The notes beneath the pieces were generated by a model. It saw only the letters and a list, made by a program, of their open reading frames with translations, searched no databases and was not told where the DNA came from. A stretch of DNA of 64,000 nucleotides from Nitrospirillum amazonense (GTDB lineage Bacteria; Pseudomonadota; Alphaproteobacteria; Azospirillales; Azospirillaceae). The stretch is from positions 682,001-746,000 of the forward strand of contig NZ_VITV01000001.1 of NCBI RefSeq assembly GCF_007828035.1. Reading direction: 5' to 3'. Shown one piece after another: positions 27,683 through 36,752 of the stretch (the stretch's first letter is position 1; the number at the start of each line of letters is the position of its first letter). Both the position numbers and the translations under genes were made by a program.

Positions 27683-28975
27683 ATGATGTCCCCGCCTGCC
27701 GCCCCGCCGCCATTCCCCGCTCCGGCGGATGGAATGGGCTGGCTGGACCCTGCCTGCCGGTTGATCCAGGACGGCCAGTCCCATGACCAGGCGGCCTTGC
27801 TTGAGCGGGCGCGGGACTTGGCCGGCCGGTTGCGGCCCGCCGCGCGCATCGCGGCGGTTGCGGCCACACCGCTGGCTGTGGCGGTGGCCCTGCTGGCGGC
27901 CCGCCTGCTGGACGCCGAGCTGTTCCTGATGCGGGGCACTGCTGTGCCCGCCGGGGTTGACGCGGTGGTGGATGCCGGCGGCGGGGTAACGCGCCCGGGC
28001 GGTGCGTTGTCCGGGGCCGCGCCCGGCTTCGCCCTGGTGCTGGAAAGCTCCGGCACCACCGGCACGCCCAAGCGTCTGCGCCACGCTTTCGATCGGCTGG
28101 CGGCCCGTATCCAGGGGGGGCGGGGGCGGGGCAGCGTGTGGCTGGCCACCTTCGACCCGGGTGGCTATGCCGGCCTGCAGGTGCTGCTGACCGTGTTGCG
28201 CGGTGGCGGGACGCTGGTGGCGGGCGACGCCCCCGACGTGCCGGCGCTGGCGGACCTGGCGCAGCGTCATGCGGTCACCCACATCAGCGCCACGCCCAGC
28301 TTCTGGCGGGCCTTCCTGCTGACGGGGAAGACGCCGCCGCTGAAGGCGATGACTCTGGGGGGTGAGGCGACGGACCAGTCGTTGCTGGACCGGCTGGCGG
28401 CCGCCTTTCCCAACGCCGCCGTGCGTCACATCTATGCCAGCACAGAGGCGGGCGCCCTGTTCGCCGTAGCGGACGGCCGCGCCGGCTTCCCCGCCGCCTG
28501 GCTGGAGACCGGAATTGAGGGTACCGACCTGGCCGTGCGTGACGGTGTGTTGTGGGTCCGGGGGCCCCGGCTGGCCATCGCGTTGGCCGGCGGCCGCCTG
28601 CTGACCGATGCCGACGGCTGGTATGCCACGGGCGACCGGGTGGACATCGTGGGCGACCGGGTGCTGTTCCGGGGGCGTGAGGACGGTGTGGTCAACGTCG
28701 GCGGCGTGAAGGTCATGCCCGATGAAGTGGAGACTCTGATCCAGGCGGTACCGGGCGTCGCCGACGCCGCCGTGCGGGTGCGGGCCAGCCCCATCACCGG
28801 GCATCTGCTGACGGCACAGCTGGTGGTGGTACCGGGCCAGGATCCTGAGGTCCTGCGCCCCAGGGTGGCGGCGGCCCTGGCTGGCTTGCCGGCGGCGGCC
28901 CGCCCCCGGCGGTTGGAATTCGTTACGGAGCTGGAATTATCCCCGGCCGGCAAAAAGAAACGGGTGCAGGAATGA
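27683..28975 (+). CDS. acyl-CoA synthetase-like (ANL superfamily) ligase, short form
   Basis: Adenylate-forming ligase of 430 residues, shorter than the usual 500-600. Core motifs are present: A3 ESSGTTGTPKRLRH, A5 HIYASTEAGALFA, A7/A8 WYATGDRVDIVGDRVLFRGRED then VNVGGVKVMPDEVE, and the catalytic-lysine region PAGKKKR at the C-terminus. The shortening is in the N-terminal subdomain. It should activate a carboxylic acid as AMP ester and pass it to CoA or a carrier. Its stop overlaps the SDR start by four bases (ATGA), and a KAS III gene follows, so the three act together. It may supply or hand over an acyl unit for surface glycan modification; that is an inference from context. Confidence 0.85.
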   Translation: MMSPPAAPPPFPAPADGMGWLDPACRLIQDGQSHDQAALLERARDLAGRLRPAARIAAVAATPLAVAVALLAARLLDAELFLMRGTAVPAGVDAVVDAGGGVTRPGGALSGAAPGFALVLESSGTTGTPKRLRHAFDRLAARIQGGRGRGSVWLATFDPGGYAGLQVLLTVLRGGGTLVAGDAPDVPALADLAQRHAVTHISATPSFWRAFLLTGKTPPLKAMTLGGEATDQSLLDRLAAAFPNAAVRHIYASTEAGALFAVADGRAGFPAAWLETGIEGTDLAVRDGVLWVRGPRLAIALAGGRLLTDADGWYATGDRVDIVGDRVLFRGREDGVVNVGGVKVMPDEVETLIQAVPGVADAAVRVRASPITGHLLTAQLVVVPGQDPEVLRPRVAAALAGLPAAARPRRLEFVTELELSPAGKKKRVQE

Positions 28976-29715
28976 GTGACCATATCATCGTCACCGGCGG
29001 CAGCCGGGGCCTGGGCTTGGCGCTTGTGCGCGCCCTGCTGGCGGACGGCTGGCGCGTCTCCACCTGCGCCCGCGGGCCAACGGCGGAGGTGGAGGATCTG
29101 ACGGCCCGGCACGGCGACCGCTTCCTGTTTCAGGTGGCGCAGGTGGGCGACGCGGATCAGGTAACCGCCTTCGTCGACGCTGCCACGGCTTGGGCCGGCG
29201 GGCTCTATGGCTTGGTCAACAATGCCGGCATCGCGCGCGAGGGCATCTTGGCCACCTTGCCCCAGGTGGAAATCGACACCCTGATCCAAACCAACCTGAA
29301 CGGCGCCATCCAGGCTGCCCGGGCGGCCTTGCGGCATCTGCTGCGCCGCCCAGCCACGGCGGCGCCCGCTGGTGGGCGCATCATCAACATCTCTTCCATC
29401 ATTGGGCAGCGCGGCTATACCGGCCTGGCCGCCTATGCCGCCACCAAGGCGGGAATGGATGGCATGACCCGGGCGTTGGCGCGAGAGGTGGGGCGGCGGG
29501 GCATCACCGTCAACTCGGTGGCACCAGGTTATCTGGAGACAGAGATGTCCTCGACCCTCAGCGCCGGCCAGCGCGACCAGATCATCCGGCGCACGCCACT
29601 GGGCCGCTTGGGCACGGCAGACGACGTGGTGCCGGTGGTGCGCTTCCTGCTGGGCCCGTCCGCCGCCTATATTACCGGGCAGACCTTGGTGGTCGACGGC
29701 GGCATCAGTTGCTGA
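28972..29715 (+). CDS. short-chain dehydrogenase/reductase (FabG-like)
   Basis: NAD(P)-dependent oxidoreductase of the classical SDR family, 247 residues. The cofactor loop is TGGSRGLGLALVRAL, the structural motif is NNAGIAR, the catalytic Ser is in NISSIIG, and Tyr155 and Lys159 sit in YAATKAG. The C-terminus ends ITGQTLVVDGGIS, like FabG. The likely reaction is reduction of a 3-oxoacyl thioester to the 3-hydroxyacyl form. ATG 28972 overlaps the ligase stop, and the KAS III ATG follows 13 bases after its own stop. This is the middle gene of a three-gene cassette. Confidence 0.9.
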   Translation: MSDHIIVTGGSRGLGLALVRALLADGWRVSTCARGPTAEVEDLTARHGDRFLFQVAQVGDADQVTAFVDAATAWAGGLYGLVNNAGIAREGILATLPQVEIDTLIQTNLNGAIQAARAALRHLLRRPATAAPAGGRIINISSIIGQRGYTGLAAYAATKAGMDGMTRALAREVGRRGITVNSVAPGYLETEMSSTLSAGQRDQIIRRTPLGRLGTADDVVPVVRFLLGPSAAYITGQTLVVDGGISC

Positions 29716-29728
29716 TGGGAGATCGTTG

Positions 29729-30763
29729 ATGGCGTTGGCCCGGTTGAACGGTGTGGCGGTGCGGGGCATCGTCTCGGCACTGCCGGCCCGGGTGGAGGAT
29801 ACGGCGGACCTGGCCGCCCGTTTCGGGGAAGAGGCGGCGCGCCGCCTGGCCACCGCCACCGGCATCCATGCCCGCCATTTGGCGGCGCCCGGCCAATGCA
29901 CATCCGACCTGGCGGTGCCGGCGGCCCAGGCGCTGCTGGACGGGCTGGGCTGGGCAGCCGACAGCGTCGACCTGCTGGTCTTCGTCAGCCAGACCCACGA
30001 CCAGGTGCTGCCGGCCACGGCTTGCCTGGTGCAGCGGCGGCTGGGCCTGTCCAAGAGCGCCGCCGCCTTCGACCTGTCGCTGGGCTGCTCCGGCTATGTC
30101 TATGGCCTGTGGGCGGCGGGCTCGGCGCTCGCCTCATTGCTGCCCCGGGCCGATGGGCGGCCGGCGCGGGCCTTGCTGCTGGCGGGCGACACAACCAGCC
30201 ATATCCTGGATCCGGATGACCGGGCGGTGGCGCCCCTGTTTGGCGACGCCGCCGCCGCCACAGCGCTGGAGATCGACGCCGCCGCGCCGCCCATGATCGT
30301 GGACGTGGGCACGGATGGCGCCGGTGCCCCCTATCTCATGGCGGCGGGGGGGGCCATGCGGGGGCCGGACCGGCCGCCACGCCTGTTCATGGACGGCACC
30401 CAGGTCTTCGCCTTCACGTTGCGTGAAGTGCCGGGCGCCATCGCCGCCACCTTGGCCGCCATCGGCTGGACCGCGGCGGATGTGGACCGTTTCGTCCTGC
30501 ACCAGGCCAATGAAATGATGCTCCGCCGCCTGGGCCATAAGATCGGCGCCACGGACGAACAGCTGGTGCTGGCCCTGGCCCGCCATGGCAACACCAGTTC
30601 GGCCAGCGTGCCGCTGGCCTTGACCGACGCGGTGGCGGCCGACCTCAAGGCCGGGGCCTTGCGGGTCCTGTTGTCCGGATTCGGGGTGGGATGGTCCTGG
30701 GCCACGGCGGCGGCCACCCTGGGGCCGCTGGCCGTGTGCGAGACCATTGTGCTGCCGGCCTGA
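29729..30763 (+). CDS. 3-oxoacyl-ACP synthase III-like protein (KAS III, FabH-like)
   Basis: Thiolase-fold condensing enzyme of 344 residues. The FabH triad is complete: Cys120 in DLSLGCSGYVYGL, His258 in VLHQANEMMLRRL and Asn288 in GNTSSASVPLAL. It should condense an acyl-CoA starter with malonyl-ACP. Placement after a CoA ligase and an SDR, and next to flagellin genes, is unlike a housekeeping fabH (normally with plsX/acpP). Similar KAS III genes sit beside flagellin glycosylation genes in Pseudomonas syringae (established knowledge). ATG 29729 follows GGGAGATCGTTG. It ends convergent to flbT. Confidence 0.9.
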   Translation: MALARLNGVAVRGIVSALPARVEDTADLAARFGEEAARRLATATGIHARHLAAPGQCTSDLAVPAAQALLDGLGWAADSVDLLVFVSQTHDQVLPATACLVQRRLGLSKSAAAFDLSLGCSGYVYGLWAAGSALASLLPRADGRPARALLLAGDTTSHILDPDDRAVAPLFGDAAAATALEIDAAAPPMIVDVGTDGAGAPYLMAAGGAMRGPDRPPRLFMDGTQVFAFTLREVPGAIAATLAAIGWTAADVDRFVLHQANEMMLRRLGHKIGATDEQLVLALARHGNTSSASVPLALTDAVAADLKAGALRVLLSGFGVGWSWATAAATLGPLAVCETIVLPA

Positions 30764-30900
30764 AAGGCCGGAGCTGATACCCGTGGCATTTGATCGTGAC
30801 CGCTCAAATGCCCCCTCAATCGCCGGGCGCCAGCATGCGCTGGCTCGGCTTCCTCGCTGTGCCCTGCGGTGCTCGCTCCGGCGCCCGCGGTCGCGGGCTA

Positions 30901-30931
30901 CACCGGCACGAGTCAACATCTCGTGCCGGTG
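30901..30931. terminator. 12-bp inverted repeat between convergent KAS III and flbT
   Basis: CACCGGCACGAG and CTCGTGCCGGTG pair perfectly around a 7-base loop. The element sits in the 171-base gap between the two convergent stops. Flanking T runs are weak (GTATTATT on the plus strand), so termination in either direction is plausible but not certain. Confidence 0.55.
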
Positions 30932-30934
30932 GTA

Positions 30935-31387
30935 TTATTCGTCGACGGCGGGGGCGGCCACCTTGCGGCGGCGGCGCACAACCTCCACCGGCGGCTTGGG
31001 GGCCGGCGCGGCCTCGGCCGTTTCCTTGATGTCGAACAGCTTGCGGCACAGCTTCAGCGCGCGGTAGTTGTTGCCCTCGCGCACCAGCGTCTGCACCTCG
31101 TCGAACAGGTCGGCCTTGTCGGGATGCTGGACCCGCGCCTCTTCCAGGATGGCGGCGAAGTGCACCATGTTGGTGCTGGCATCCTCGGGGAAGATATAGA
31201 TCAGCTGGATGATGAAATAGAGCCGCTTCTCGATGGTGTCGCAGTTCTCTTCCTTCAGGATTTCCCGGCCACGCAGGAAATTCACCTTGTTGTAGAAGAA
31301 TAGCGAGACGGGATGATCGCCGATGCCGATGACGGCGCCGTTGACGATCAGCTTTTCTCCCGGACGTAACACCAGTTTCAGCGGCAA
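30935..31387 (-). CDS. flbT: FlbT, flagellin post-transcriptional regulator
   Basis: Alphaproteobacterial FlbT binds the 5' end of flagellin mRNA and controls its translation or stability during flagellar assembly. The family N-terminus LKLVLRPGEKLIVNGAVI is clear, followed by NKVNFLRGREILKEE and RLYFIIQLIYIFPED. About 120 residues match the family (Caulobacter FlbT is 141). The last ~30 residues are Pro/Lys/Arg-rich. I chose a TTG start at 31387, 9 bases after GGAAGG, because upstream in-frame sequence is not FlbT-like and the only ATG lies 43 codons up. It lies downstream of the flagellin gene on the same strand, behind the flagellin terminator. The usual partner flaF is not seen here. Confidence 0.9.
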   Translation of the reverse strand: MPLKLVLRPGEKLIVNGAVIGIGDHPVSLFFYNKVNFLRGREILKEENCDTIEKRLYFIIQLIYIFPEDASTNMVHFAAILEEARVQHPDKADLFDEVQTLVREGNNYRALKLCRKLFDIKETAEAAPAPKPPVEVVRRRRKVAAPAVDE

Positions 31388-31584
31388 GGGGGCAATCCTT
31401 CCTTCAGAACGCAGCCTCGGGGCCAGGGCCCGGGGCCATGGCTCAGCCGTGCGGGCCGAACCGGGCAGAACCTTAAACGAATGAAGCCGCCCGAACGGGC
31501 GGGCGTATGCGCGCACCCCTAGGAATTACGGCAGCCGACCCCGTCCGGTCACCAAAAAACCGCTGGCCGCCGGAATTGCCCAGC

Positions 31585-31620
31585 CAAAAAAGAAGGTGGC
31601 GGACGTTGCCGTCCGCCACC
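31585..31620 (-). terminator. flagellin rho-independent terminator
   Basis: GGTGGCGGACG and CGTCCGCCACC (31595-31605 and 31610-31620) form a perfect 11-bp stem with a 4-base loop. On the minus strand a T-rich tract (TTCTTTTTT) follows directly. It lies 30 bases after the flagellin stop. Confidence 0.92.
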
Positions 31621-31649
31621 CTCGGTACTTCCACGCTTGAGCTGATCTA

Positions 31650-33506
31650 TTAGAACAGCTTGAGGATGGACTGCTGAGCCTGGTTGGCCAAGGACAGGGT
31701 GGTGACACCCAGGGACTGCTTGGTCTGCAGGGCCAGCAACTGAGCGCCGGCTTCGTTCTGGTCGACCTGCGTCAGGTTGTCGGCACCATCCTGCAACACA
31801 TTGTTGAACGCGTTGGTGAAATCCGAACGGGTCTGAATGATGTTCAGGTTGGTGGCCAGCGTCTGGGACGCGGAGCGCAGAACGTTGGTCGCGTTGGTCA
31901 GCTGGGCCTGGGCCTTGTCGATGTCCGCGCGATCCAGGAAGTTGTTCTGGGCGTAGTCGATGGCCAGACCCTGGCCCGAGGTGGTGACGTTGGTCGCCGC
32001 CACGGTGATGCCGCTGCTGTTGTTCTCGTTGAACTGGACGCTCAGGTCGTTCGACGTGCCCGCCGCGGTGGTCTGCGCGGTGGAGATGTTGGCGGCCTTG
32101 TTGGCGCTGGCCGCCTGCCGAACGTTACTGGCGTCGACGTTCAGACGAACGGTGCCGGTGCTGAACGAGAAGGCGTTCTCACCATCCGACAGCTTGGAGT
32201 CGCCGCGCTCGTTGGTGCCGGAACGGGTCACGGAGACGCCGTTCAGGTCCGTGGCGGTCACGGAAACATCCACGTTCTTCTCGATGGTGGACGTGCCGTT
32301 GCCGGCGGTGCCCAGCGCTTCCAGCGAGGCGCGGTCCACGGTGAAGGACACCACCGTGCCCGACGAGAAGGACAGCGAGATGTCCTTGGTCAGGGCATTC
32401 GACGCCGAAGTGCCCAGCGAGAACGAACTGGCGGTACCAGCGGTGGCGCCGGCGGTGATGGTGAACTGGTTGTTGGCACCACCCGCACCGACCGAGAAGC
32501 CCGAGAACGCGCCGTGCAGGGAGCTGCTGATCACCGCCTTCAGGTTGGTGGCGATGTTCTGCTGACGGGTCGCGGTATCAGCGGCCGACACGTCACCAGC
32601 CGAAGCGGTGTAGGTGAAGGACGTGCCGTTGATCGTGGCCGTGAAGGTGTCGCCCTGCTCGATGTTGCCGGTGATGGACACCTGCGAAATCTGGGGCGTG
32701 CCCGACGAACCGGCCGTCTGCAGCGTGTTGGTGGCCGACTGGGTGTTGTCGAAGAAGCTGATGGTCCGCGACTCGTCGCCTTCCGTCACCACGACGCTGC
32801 GCTGCTGGCCGACCGAGCCGCGGGTCTGGATGGAGATGTCGGAGAAGTTGCCGGAGGTGCTGCTCAGCTTGCCGGAAATCTTCAGGCCGAAGACACCGCG
32901 AGCGGTCTCGGCGTTGGCGATGTCGCCGGCGGCGCCGGAGATGTCGCCGGTGCCGGAAATCTTCACCGAGTAGGTGTCGGCGCCGGTGATGTTGGTGACG
33001 CGGGCGTTCGAGATCGAGGTGATCGAGTTGGCGGTCGCGATCGTGGTCGAGGTGGCGGCGAAGGACTGGCCATTACCGGCAACCAGGTTCTTGCCCGAGT
33101 AGCCGCTGTCACCCGCCAGCTTGTCGATCTGGTCCTTGATACCGTTGAACTGATCGGCCAGCGACTTGCGGGTCGCGACGGCACCGGCATCCGTGCCCAG
33201 GTTGGCATAGGCGGTCGTCAGCAGGCCCTGAGCCTGGGTCACGAGCGACTGGATGGAGGTGATGCCCTGGCTGCCAGCCTTGATCGTGCTGACGGCCTGC
33301 GACATGCCGTCCTTCAGGGTGGACAGGTCGCTTGCGCGCTGATTCAGGCTCTGCGCGGCGAAGAAAGCGGTCGGACCGTCAAGGGCGGAATTGACCTTGT
33401 TACCGGTCGCCAGCTGGTTTTCCAGCTTGCTGGTCGCGGTGTTGGTCTGCTGCAGCAGCAGCAGGTTGGTCCGCATGCTGGACGAAAGCTGAACGGCGTC
33501 AGACAT
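31650..33506 (-). CDS. flagellin
   Basis: Filament protein of the flagellum, 618 residues, exported through the flagellar secretion system. Conserved D0/D1 ends are clear: N-terminal SSSMRTNLLLLQQTNTATSK with NKVNSALDGPTAFFAAQSLN, and C-terminal NEAGAQLLALQTKQSLGVTT then LANQAQQSILKLF. The central ~350 residues are rich in Thr, Ser, Ala and Gly (for instance TFTATINGTSFTYTASAGD) and form the surface-exposed D2/D3 part, a good substrate for O-glycosylation. It is longer than many alpha flagellins. A strong RBS (AAAGGAG) precedes the ATG. FlbT lies downstream and a TPR-glycosyltransferase gene upstream. Confidence 0.96.
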   Translation of the reverse strand: MSDAVQLSSSMRTNLLLLQQTNTATSKLENQLATGNKVNSALDGPTAFFAAQSLNQRASDLSTLKDGMSQAVSTIKAGSQGITSIQSLVTQAQGLLTTAYANLGTDAGAVATRKSLADQFNGIKDQIDKLAGDSGYSGKNLVAGNGQSFAATSTTIATANSITSISNARVTNITGADTYSVKISGTGDISGAAGDIANAETARGVFGLKISGKLSSTSGNFSDISIQTRGSVGQQRSVVVTEGDESRTISFFDNTQSATNTLQTAGSSGTPQISQVSITGNIEQGDTFTATINGTSFTYTASAGDVSAADTATRQQNIATNLKAVISSSLHGAFSGFSVGAGGANNQFTITAGATAGTASSFSLGTSASNALTKDISLSFSSGTVVSFTVDRASLEALGTAGNGTSTIEKNVDVSVTATDLNGVSVTRSGTNERGDSKLSDGENAFSFSTGTVRLNVDASNVRQAASANKAANISTAQTTAAGTSNDLSVQFNENNSSGITVAATNVTTSGQGLAIDYAQNNFLDRADIDKAQAQLTNATNVLRSASQTLATNLNIIQTRSDFTNAFNNVLQDGADNLTQVDQNEAGAQLLALQTKQSLGVTTLSLANQAQQSILKLF

Positions 33507-33705
33507 AAAAAGTCTCCTTTGGAGAGGGTATGTGTCGCCCGAGTTTTTCGGACACGTTAAGTGATGACTGGTTTCTGTGACGGAGTCAAGGCACGATTGA
33601 TAAAATTTTAGACGTTTTGTCTATGTCTCAGGGTTCACCCGTCGTGCCGGCCTTCACCACGATGGTTCAATACATCACCAACTGTTGACGGATCCTTAAC
33701 ATGGA

Positions 33706-35652
33706 TCAAGGCGCCTCGATAGCGGTATCAGCGACACGCCGCGCCAGGTCGGCGGCCACCCGGGCCATGATCGGACGCCAATCCCCGCGCGCCTCCTGCC
33801 GATAGAGGCGGGCGCTGGGGTACCAGTCACTGTCCGTGCGGCCCATGCCCCAGCGCCAGTCGGGGATCTGCGGCAGAATGACCCACACCGGCCGTCCCAG
33901 GGCCCCGGCCAGATGGACCGGGGCGGTGCAGGAACTGATCAGCAGGTCCACCTCAGCGAGGATGGCGGCGGTATCGGCGAAATCCTTGATGTCCGGGGCC
34001 AGGTCGGTGAAGGCGGCGGGCAGGTCTGCGTCCGCCAGATCTCGCCGCCCATCGCCCATTTGGATACTGAAGACGTGCGTCCCCGGCACACGCAGCACCG
34101 GCGCGAAGGCTGGCAGCCGGGGGGAGCGCCAACGGTCGCCGGTGAAGTTCGGGTTGCCGGCCCAGACCAGCGCGACCTTCAGGGCGCCGGGATCCGCCAT
34201 GGCCCCCCGCAACCGGTCACGCCAGCGCGCGCGGCGGTGGTCTTCTCCCGGCAGCCCGTCCAGGGAAAGATAGGGAAGCTTGTTGGGAATGGGGGCCAGT
34301 CCGGCCTGGAAAAGGCCCGGCAGGCTCATGACGGGACACTGCAGGTCGAAGGCGGGCAGCGGCTGGTCCGTGGGCGCCAGCTCCAGCCGGCCGGGATGCG
34401 CCAACCCCTGGAACAGGGCCGCAAGCTCCGGCGGTGTCTCCACCAGCAAGCGGCCGCCCCGGGCGGCGACCAGCGGCAGATAGCGCGCCGCCATCAGCAT
34501 GTCACCCAGGCCCTGCTCGATATGGACCAGCAGGGTACGACCCGGGAAGGGCCCGCCGTCCCAGTCCGGGCGGTCGAAGGTGCGCAGGGGGGTTGTGCGG
34601 CTGTGGCGTCGCCATTCATACAGCGGCCAGCCCTTGGCGTATCGGCCCAGCAGCAGGGATACCAGCGCCAGGTTCCAGTTGGCCTCCACCGCGTCGGGCT
34701 TGAGGGCCAGCGCTTTTTCCGCCGCCTGGGCCGCATCCTCGAGTCGGCCCAGGTCGTACAGGGCGGCGCCCAGGGCGGTCCAGGCGCGGTGGAAGGTGGA
34801 ATCAAGGGCCAAAGCCCGGTGGTAGGCATCGACCGCGCCGTGCAAATCATCCATGGCGCGCCGGCCCATGCCCACATTCAGCCAGCCGCCGACGAAAGCG
34901 GGGTTCAGCCGCACGGCCTCCTCGTAGGCGGCCAGGGCTTCGGCCGGCCGTTGCAGTTCGCTCAGCACGGTGCCCAGGTTGGTGTGCAACTCGGGTATCC
35001 GGGGGAACAGGGCCAGAGCCTGGCGGTAGCTGGCCGCCGCCTCGTCCAACCGTTTGGCCGCCTTCAGCGCGCCGCCCAGGTTGGACAGCGCCTCACCGTA
35101 TCGCGGATCCGCGGCCACGGCCGCCTGGAAGGCGGAAATGGCTTCCGCGGTTCGCCCCCCCGCCAGCAGGCAGGCGCCCAGGCTATTCCATGTTTCGGGA
35201 CTTGGCACCAAACCGGCCCCGCGCCGGGCGGCCGCAGCCTGCTCATAGAGAGGCAGCGCGTCGGTGGCGTGCCCCTGCTCCAGCAGGGCGGCGGCGCGGC
35301 GCTCCTGCAATGTCGCCAGGGCATCGGCGGCCTGCGCATGGCCAGATTCCCTCTGCAGCACATGCCGATACAGCGCTTCGGCGGCATCGGGCTGACCCTG
35401 GCCCTGGCGCACCGTGGCCAGCAGCAGGGCGATGGCGGGAATGTCCGGCGCCAGGTAATGGGCCCGTTCCAGCCGAGCCAGCGCCACCTGGTCGTCCCCG
35501 CGCTCGTGGGCAGCCATGCCCCAAAGATAAAGCGCCTGGACATGATCTGGCGCCACGGCCACCACGCGGCCATACAGCAGTTCCGCCTCCGCCAGGCGGC
35601 CGGCCTCATGGTGGTCCAGCGCCAGCTTCAGCCTGTCTTCAACGGTAGCCAT
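33706..35652 (-). CDS. TPR protein with C-terminal GT9-like glycosyltransferase domain (1)
   Basis: 648 residues. About eight to nine TPR units fill residues 1-340 (e.g. PRYGEALSNLGGALKAAKRL). A GT9/heptosyltransferase-like domain follows: LLVHIEQGLGDMLMAARYLP, PVMSLPGLFQAGL and CTAPVHLAGALGRPVWV. Where the second copy at 36753-38840 has Asp628 in TVDTAVAHLAGALG, this protein has Cys575 (SSCTAPVHLAGALG), so donor binding may differ. Proteins of this build often lie next to flagellin genes and are presumed flagellin glycosyltransferases. ATG 35652 is used; upstream in-frame codons give no TPR-like sequence. The gene lies ~200 bases upstream of the flagellin start, same strand. Confidence 0.85.
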   Translation of the reverse strand: MATVEDRLKLALDHHEAGRLAEAELLYGRVVAVAPDHVQALYLWGMAAHERGDDQVALARLERAHYLAPDIPAIALLLATVRQGQGQPDAAEALYRHVLQRESGHAQAADALATLQERRAAALLEQGHATDALPLYEQAAAARRGAGLVPSPETWNSLGACLLAGGRTAEAISAFQAAVAADPRYGEALSNLGGALKAAKRLDEAAASYRQALALFPRIPELHTNLGTVLSELQRPAEALAAYEEAVRLNPAFVGGWLNVGMGRRAMDDLHGAVDAYHRALALDSTFHRAWTALGAALYDLGRLEDAAQAAEKALALKPDAVEANWNLALVSLLLGRYAKGWPLYEWRRHSRTTPLRTFDRPDWDGGPFPGRTLLVHIEQGLGDMLMAARYLPLVAARGGRLLVETPPELAALFQGLAHPGRLELAPTDQPLPAFDLQCPVMSLPGLFQAGLAPIPNKLPYLSLDGLPGEDHRRARWRDRLRGAMADPGALKVALVWAGNPNFTGDRWRSPRLPAFAPVLRVPGTHVFSIQMGDGRRDLADADLPAAFTDLAPDIKDFADTAAILAEVDLLISSCTAPVHLAGALGRPVWVILPQIPDWRWGMGRTDSDWYPSARLYRQEARGDWRPIMARVAADLARRVADTAIEAP

Positions 35653-35812
35653 AGTGATCGTGCCGTCCCGGCCGGTGCTCCACGCGATAGGCCCGCAGCA
35701 TGGCCGCGAGCGGCATGCCGGTTCAAAACAAATCGCGGACTGGATCGGAAAAGCAGGCAGGCCCCGCCCTACCAGGCGGACGACGGCCATTGGCCTGTAC
35801 GGGGAAGAGGCG

Positions 35813-36406
35813 TCAGGCGACCACGTTGACGGCCGCAGCACCCAAGGTCACCGCCGCCACTAGGGGGCTTATCAGGGCGCTGCCCGATCCGGCGCCGCCC
35901 GTGCTGGTGGACGACGCGCCGGTGGTGCCGGCGGAGGAGGCGGTGGTGCTGGTGTTGGACGCGGTGGCGCCCGCTGCCGACTGGTCGTTGGAGGGGGCCG
36001 TCACTTCGGCCGGCAACAGCGGATTGCCACCCTTGTAATGCGGGGCGCCGGTCGCGCGCAGGCGATATTGCTCCACCACCTGGCGGGAGGGGATTTGATA
36101 ATCGACGGCACCGGTGGTGCTGTCGCGGAACTGGGTGATGGCGATGGCCGCCTGACTGTCATATGTGACGACCGGGCTGATGTAGGCGGGCGCCGACAGA
36201 CGCGACGTCGTCTCCTCCCCCGCCGTGGAGGTTCCCCCGGAGGCGGCGCCAGGCGTGGACGAACCAGGCGTGGGCGAACCAGGCGTGGACGAACCGGCCG
36301 TCGCCTCGGCCGAGGTGTCGTTGGTGGCATAGCCCAAGGTCGCCAGGGTCCCGTTGGGGATCTGGGTGTAGACGGAGCCAGTGCTTAACACGCCATCCAG
36401 GGCCAT
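35813..36406 (-). CDS. FlaG-like low-complexity protein
   Basis: Protein of 197 residues with no signal peptide. Residues 28-65 are Ser/Thr/Pro/Gly-rich and include a five-residue repeat (GSSTP, GSPTP, GSSTP). The middle part, VVTYDSQAAIAITQFRDSTT then GAVDYQIPSRQVVEQYRL, matches the pattern of FlaG proteins (a beta hairpin then TGEVIRQIPPEEVL-like), which affect filament length or capping. The C-terminal ~60 residues are again Ser/Thr/Ala/Gly-rich and end in an Ala/Val stretch. It sits between the two TPR-GT9 genes on the same strand. ATG 36406 is preferred over an ATG 9 codons upstream. FlaG kinship is an inference from one motif. Confidence 0.6.
   Translation of the reverse strand: MALDGVLSTGSVYTQIPNGTLATLGYATNDTSAEATAGSSTPGSPTPGSSTPGAASGGTSTAGEETTSRLSAPAYISPVVTYDSQAAIAITQFRDSTTGAVDYQIPSRQVVEQYRLRATGAPHYKGGNPLLPAEVTAPSNDQSAAGATASNTSTTASSAGTTGASSTSTGGAGSGSALISPLVAAVTLGAAAVNVVA
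36251..36295. repeat. three tandem 15-bp repeats inside the FlaG-like gene
   Basis: The unit AGGCGTGGACGAACC occurs at 36251-36265, 36266-36280 (one change) and 36281-36295. On the minus strand it encodes GSSTP-type pentapeptides. Such in-frame repeats can vary in copy number by slippage. Confidence 0.85.
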
Positions 36407-36752
36407 GGACTTCGGTCCTTGGTTAGGAGACAATCGGAAATATTCGACACGCGCCCGTAAGGGACGTGCGCAGGCCAGGAAGACATCGGTTCGGACCCCT
36501 TATTCCACCTCTGGTTTCGAGGGGCTTCCCAGGGACGAGTCCTTTGGAAAAGACCGGCGAAAAGGTGGTCGGGGGTGGCGGATTCACGCCACAGTAAATT
36601 TTTCAACAATAACTTTAACAAAATTGACGCGGCCGCACAAATTTTTTTCGCAACTCTACCGTTAGGATAGGACGCGGCTTCGCCCTGCTTGCGATCAGAG
36701 ATTGCCGCGGGGGCCGAGTTTCGATGCGCGATCAATCAAAAAGATAACATTT
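36407..36752. other. intergenic region upstream of the FlaG-like gene
   Basis: About 346 bases with an AT-rich core (about 36590-36665, with several A and T runs) that contrasts with the GC-rich surroundings. It likely holds the promoter of the FlaG-like gene on the minus strand and the 3' end region of the second TPR-GT9 gene. I see no gene and no clear terminator hairpin. Confidence 0.5.
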
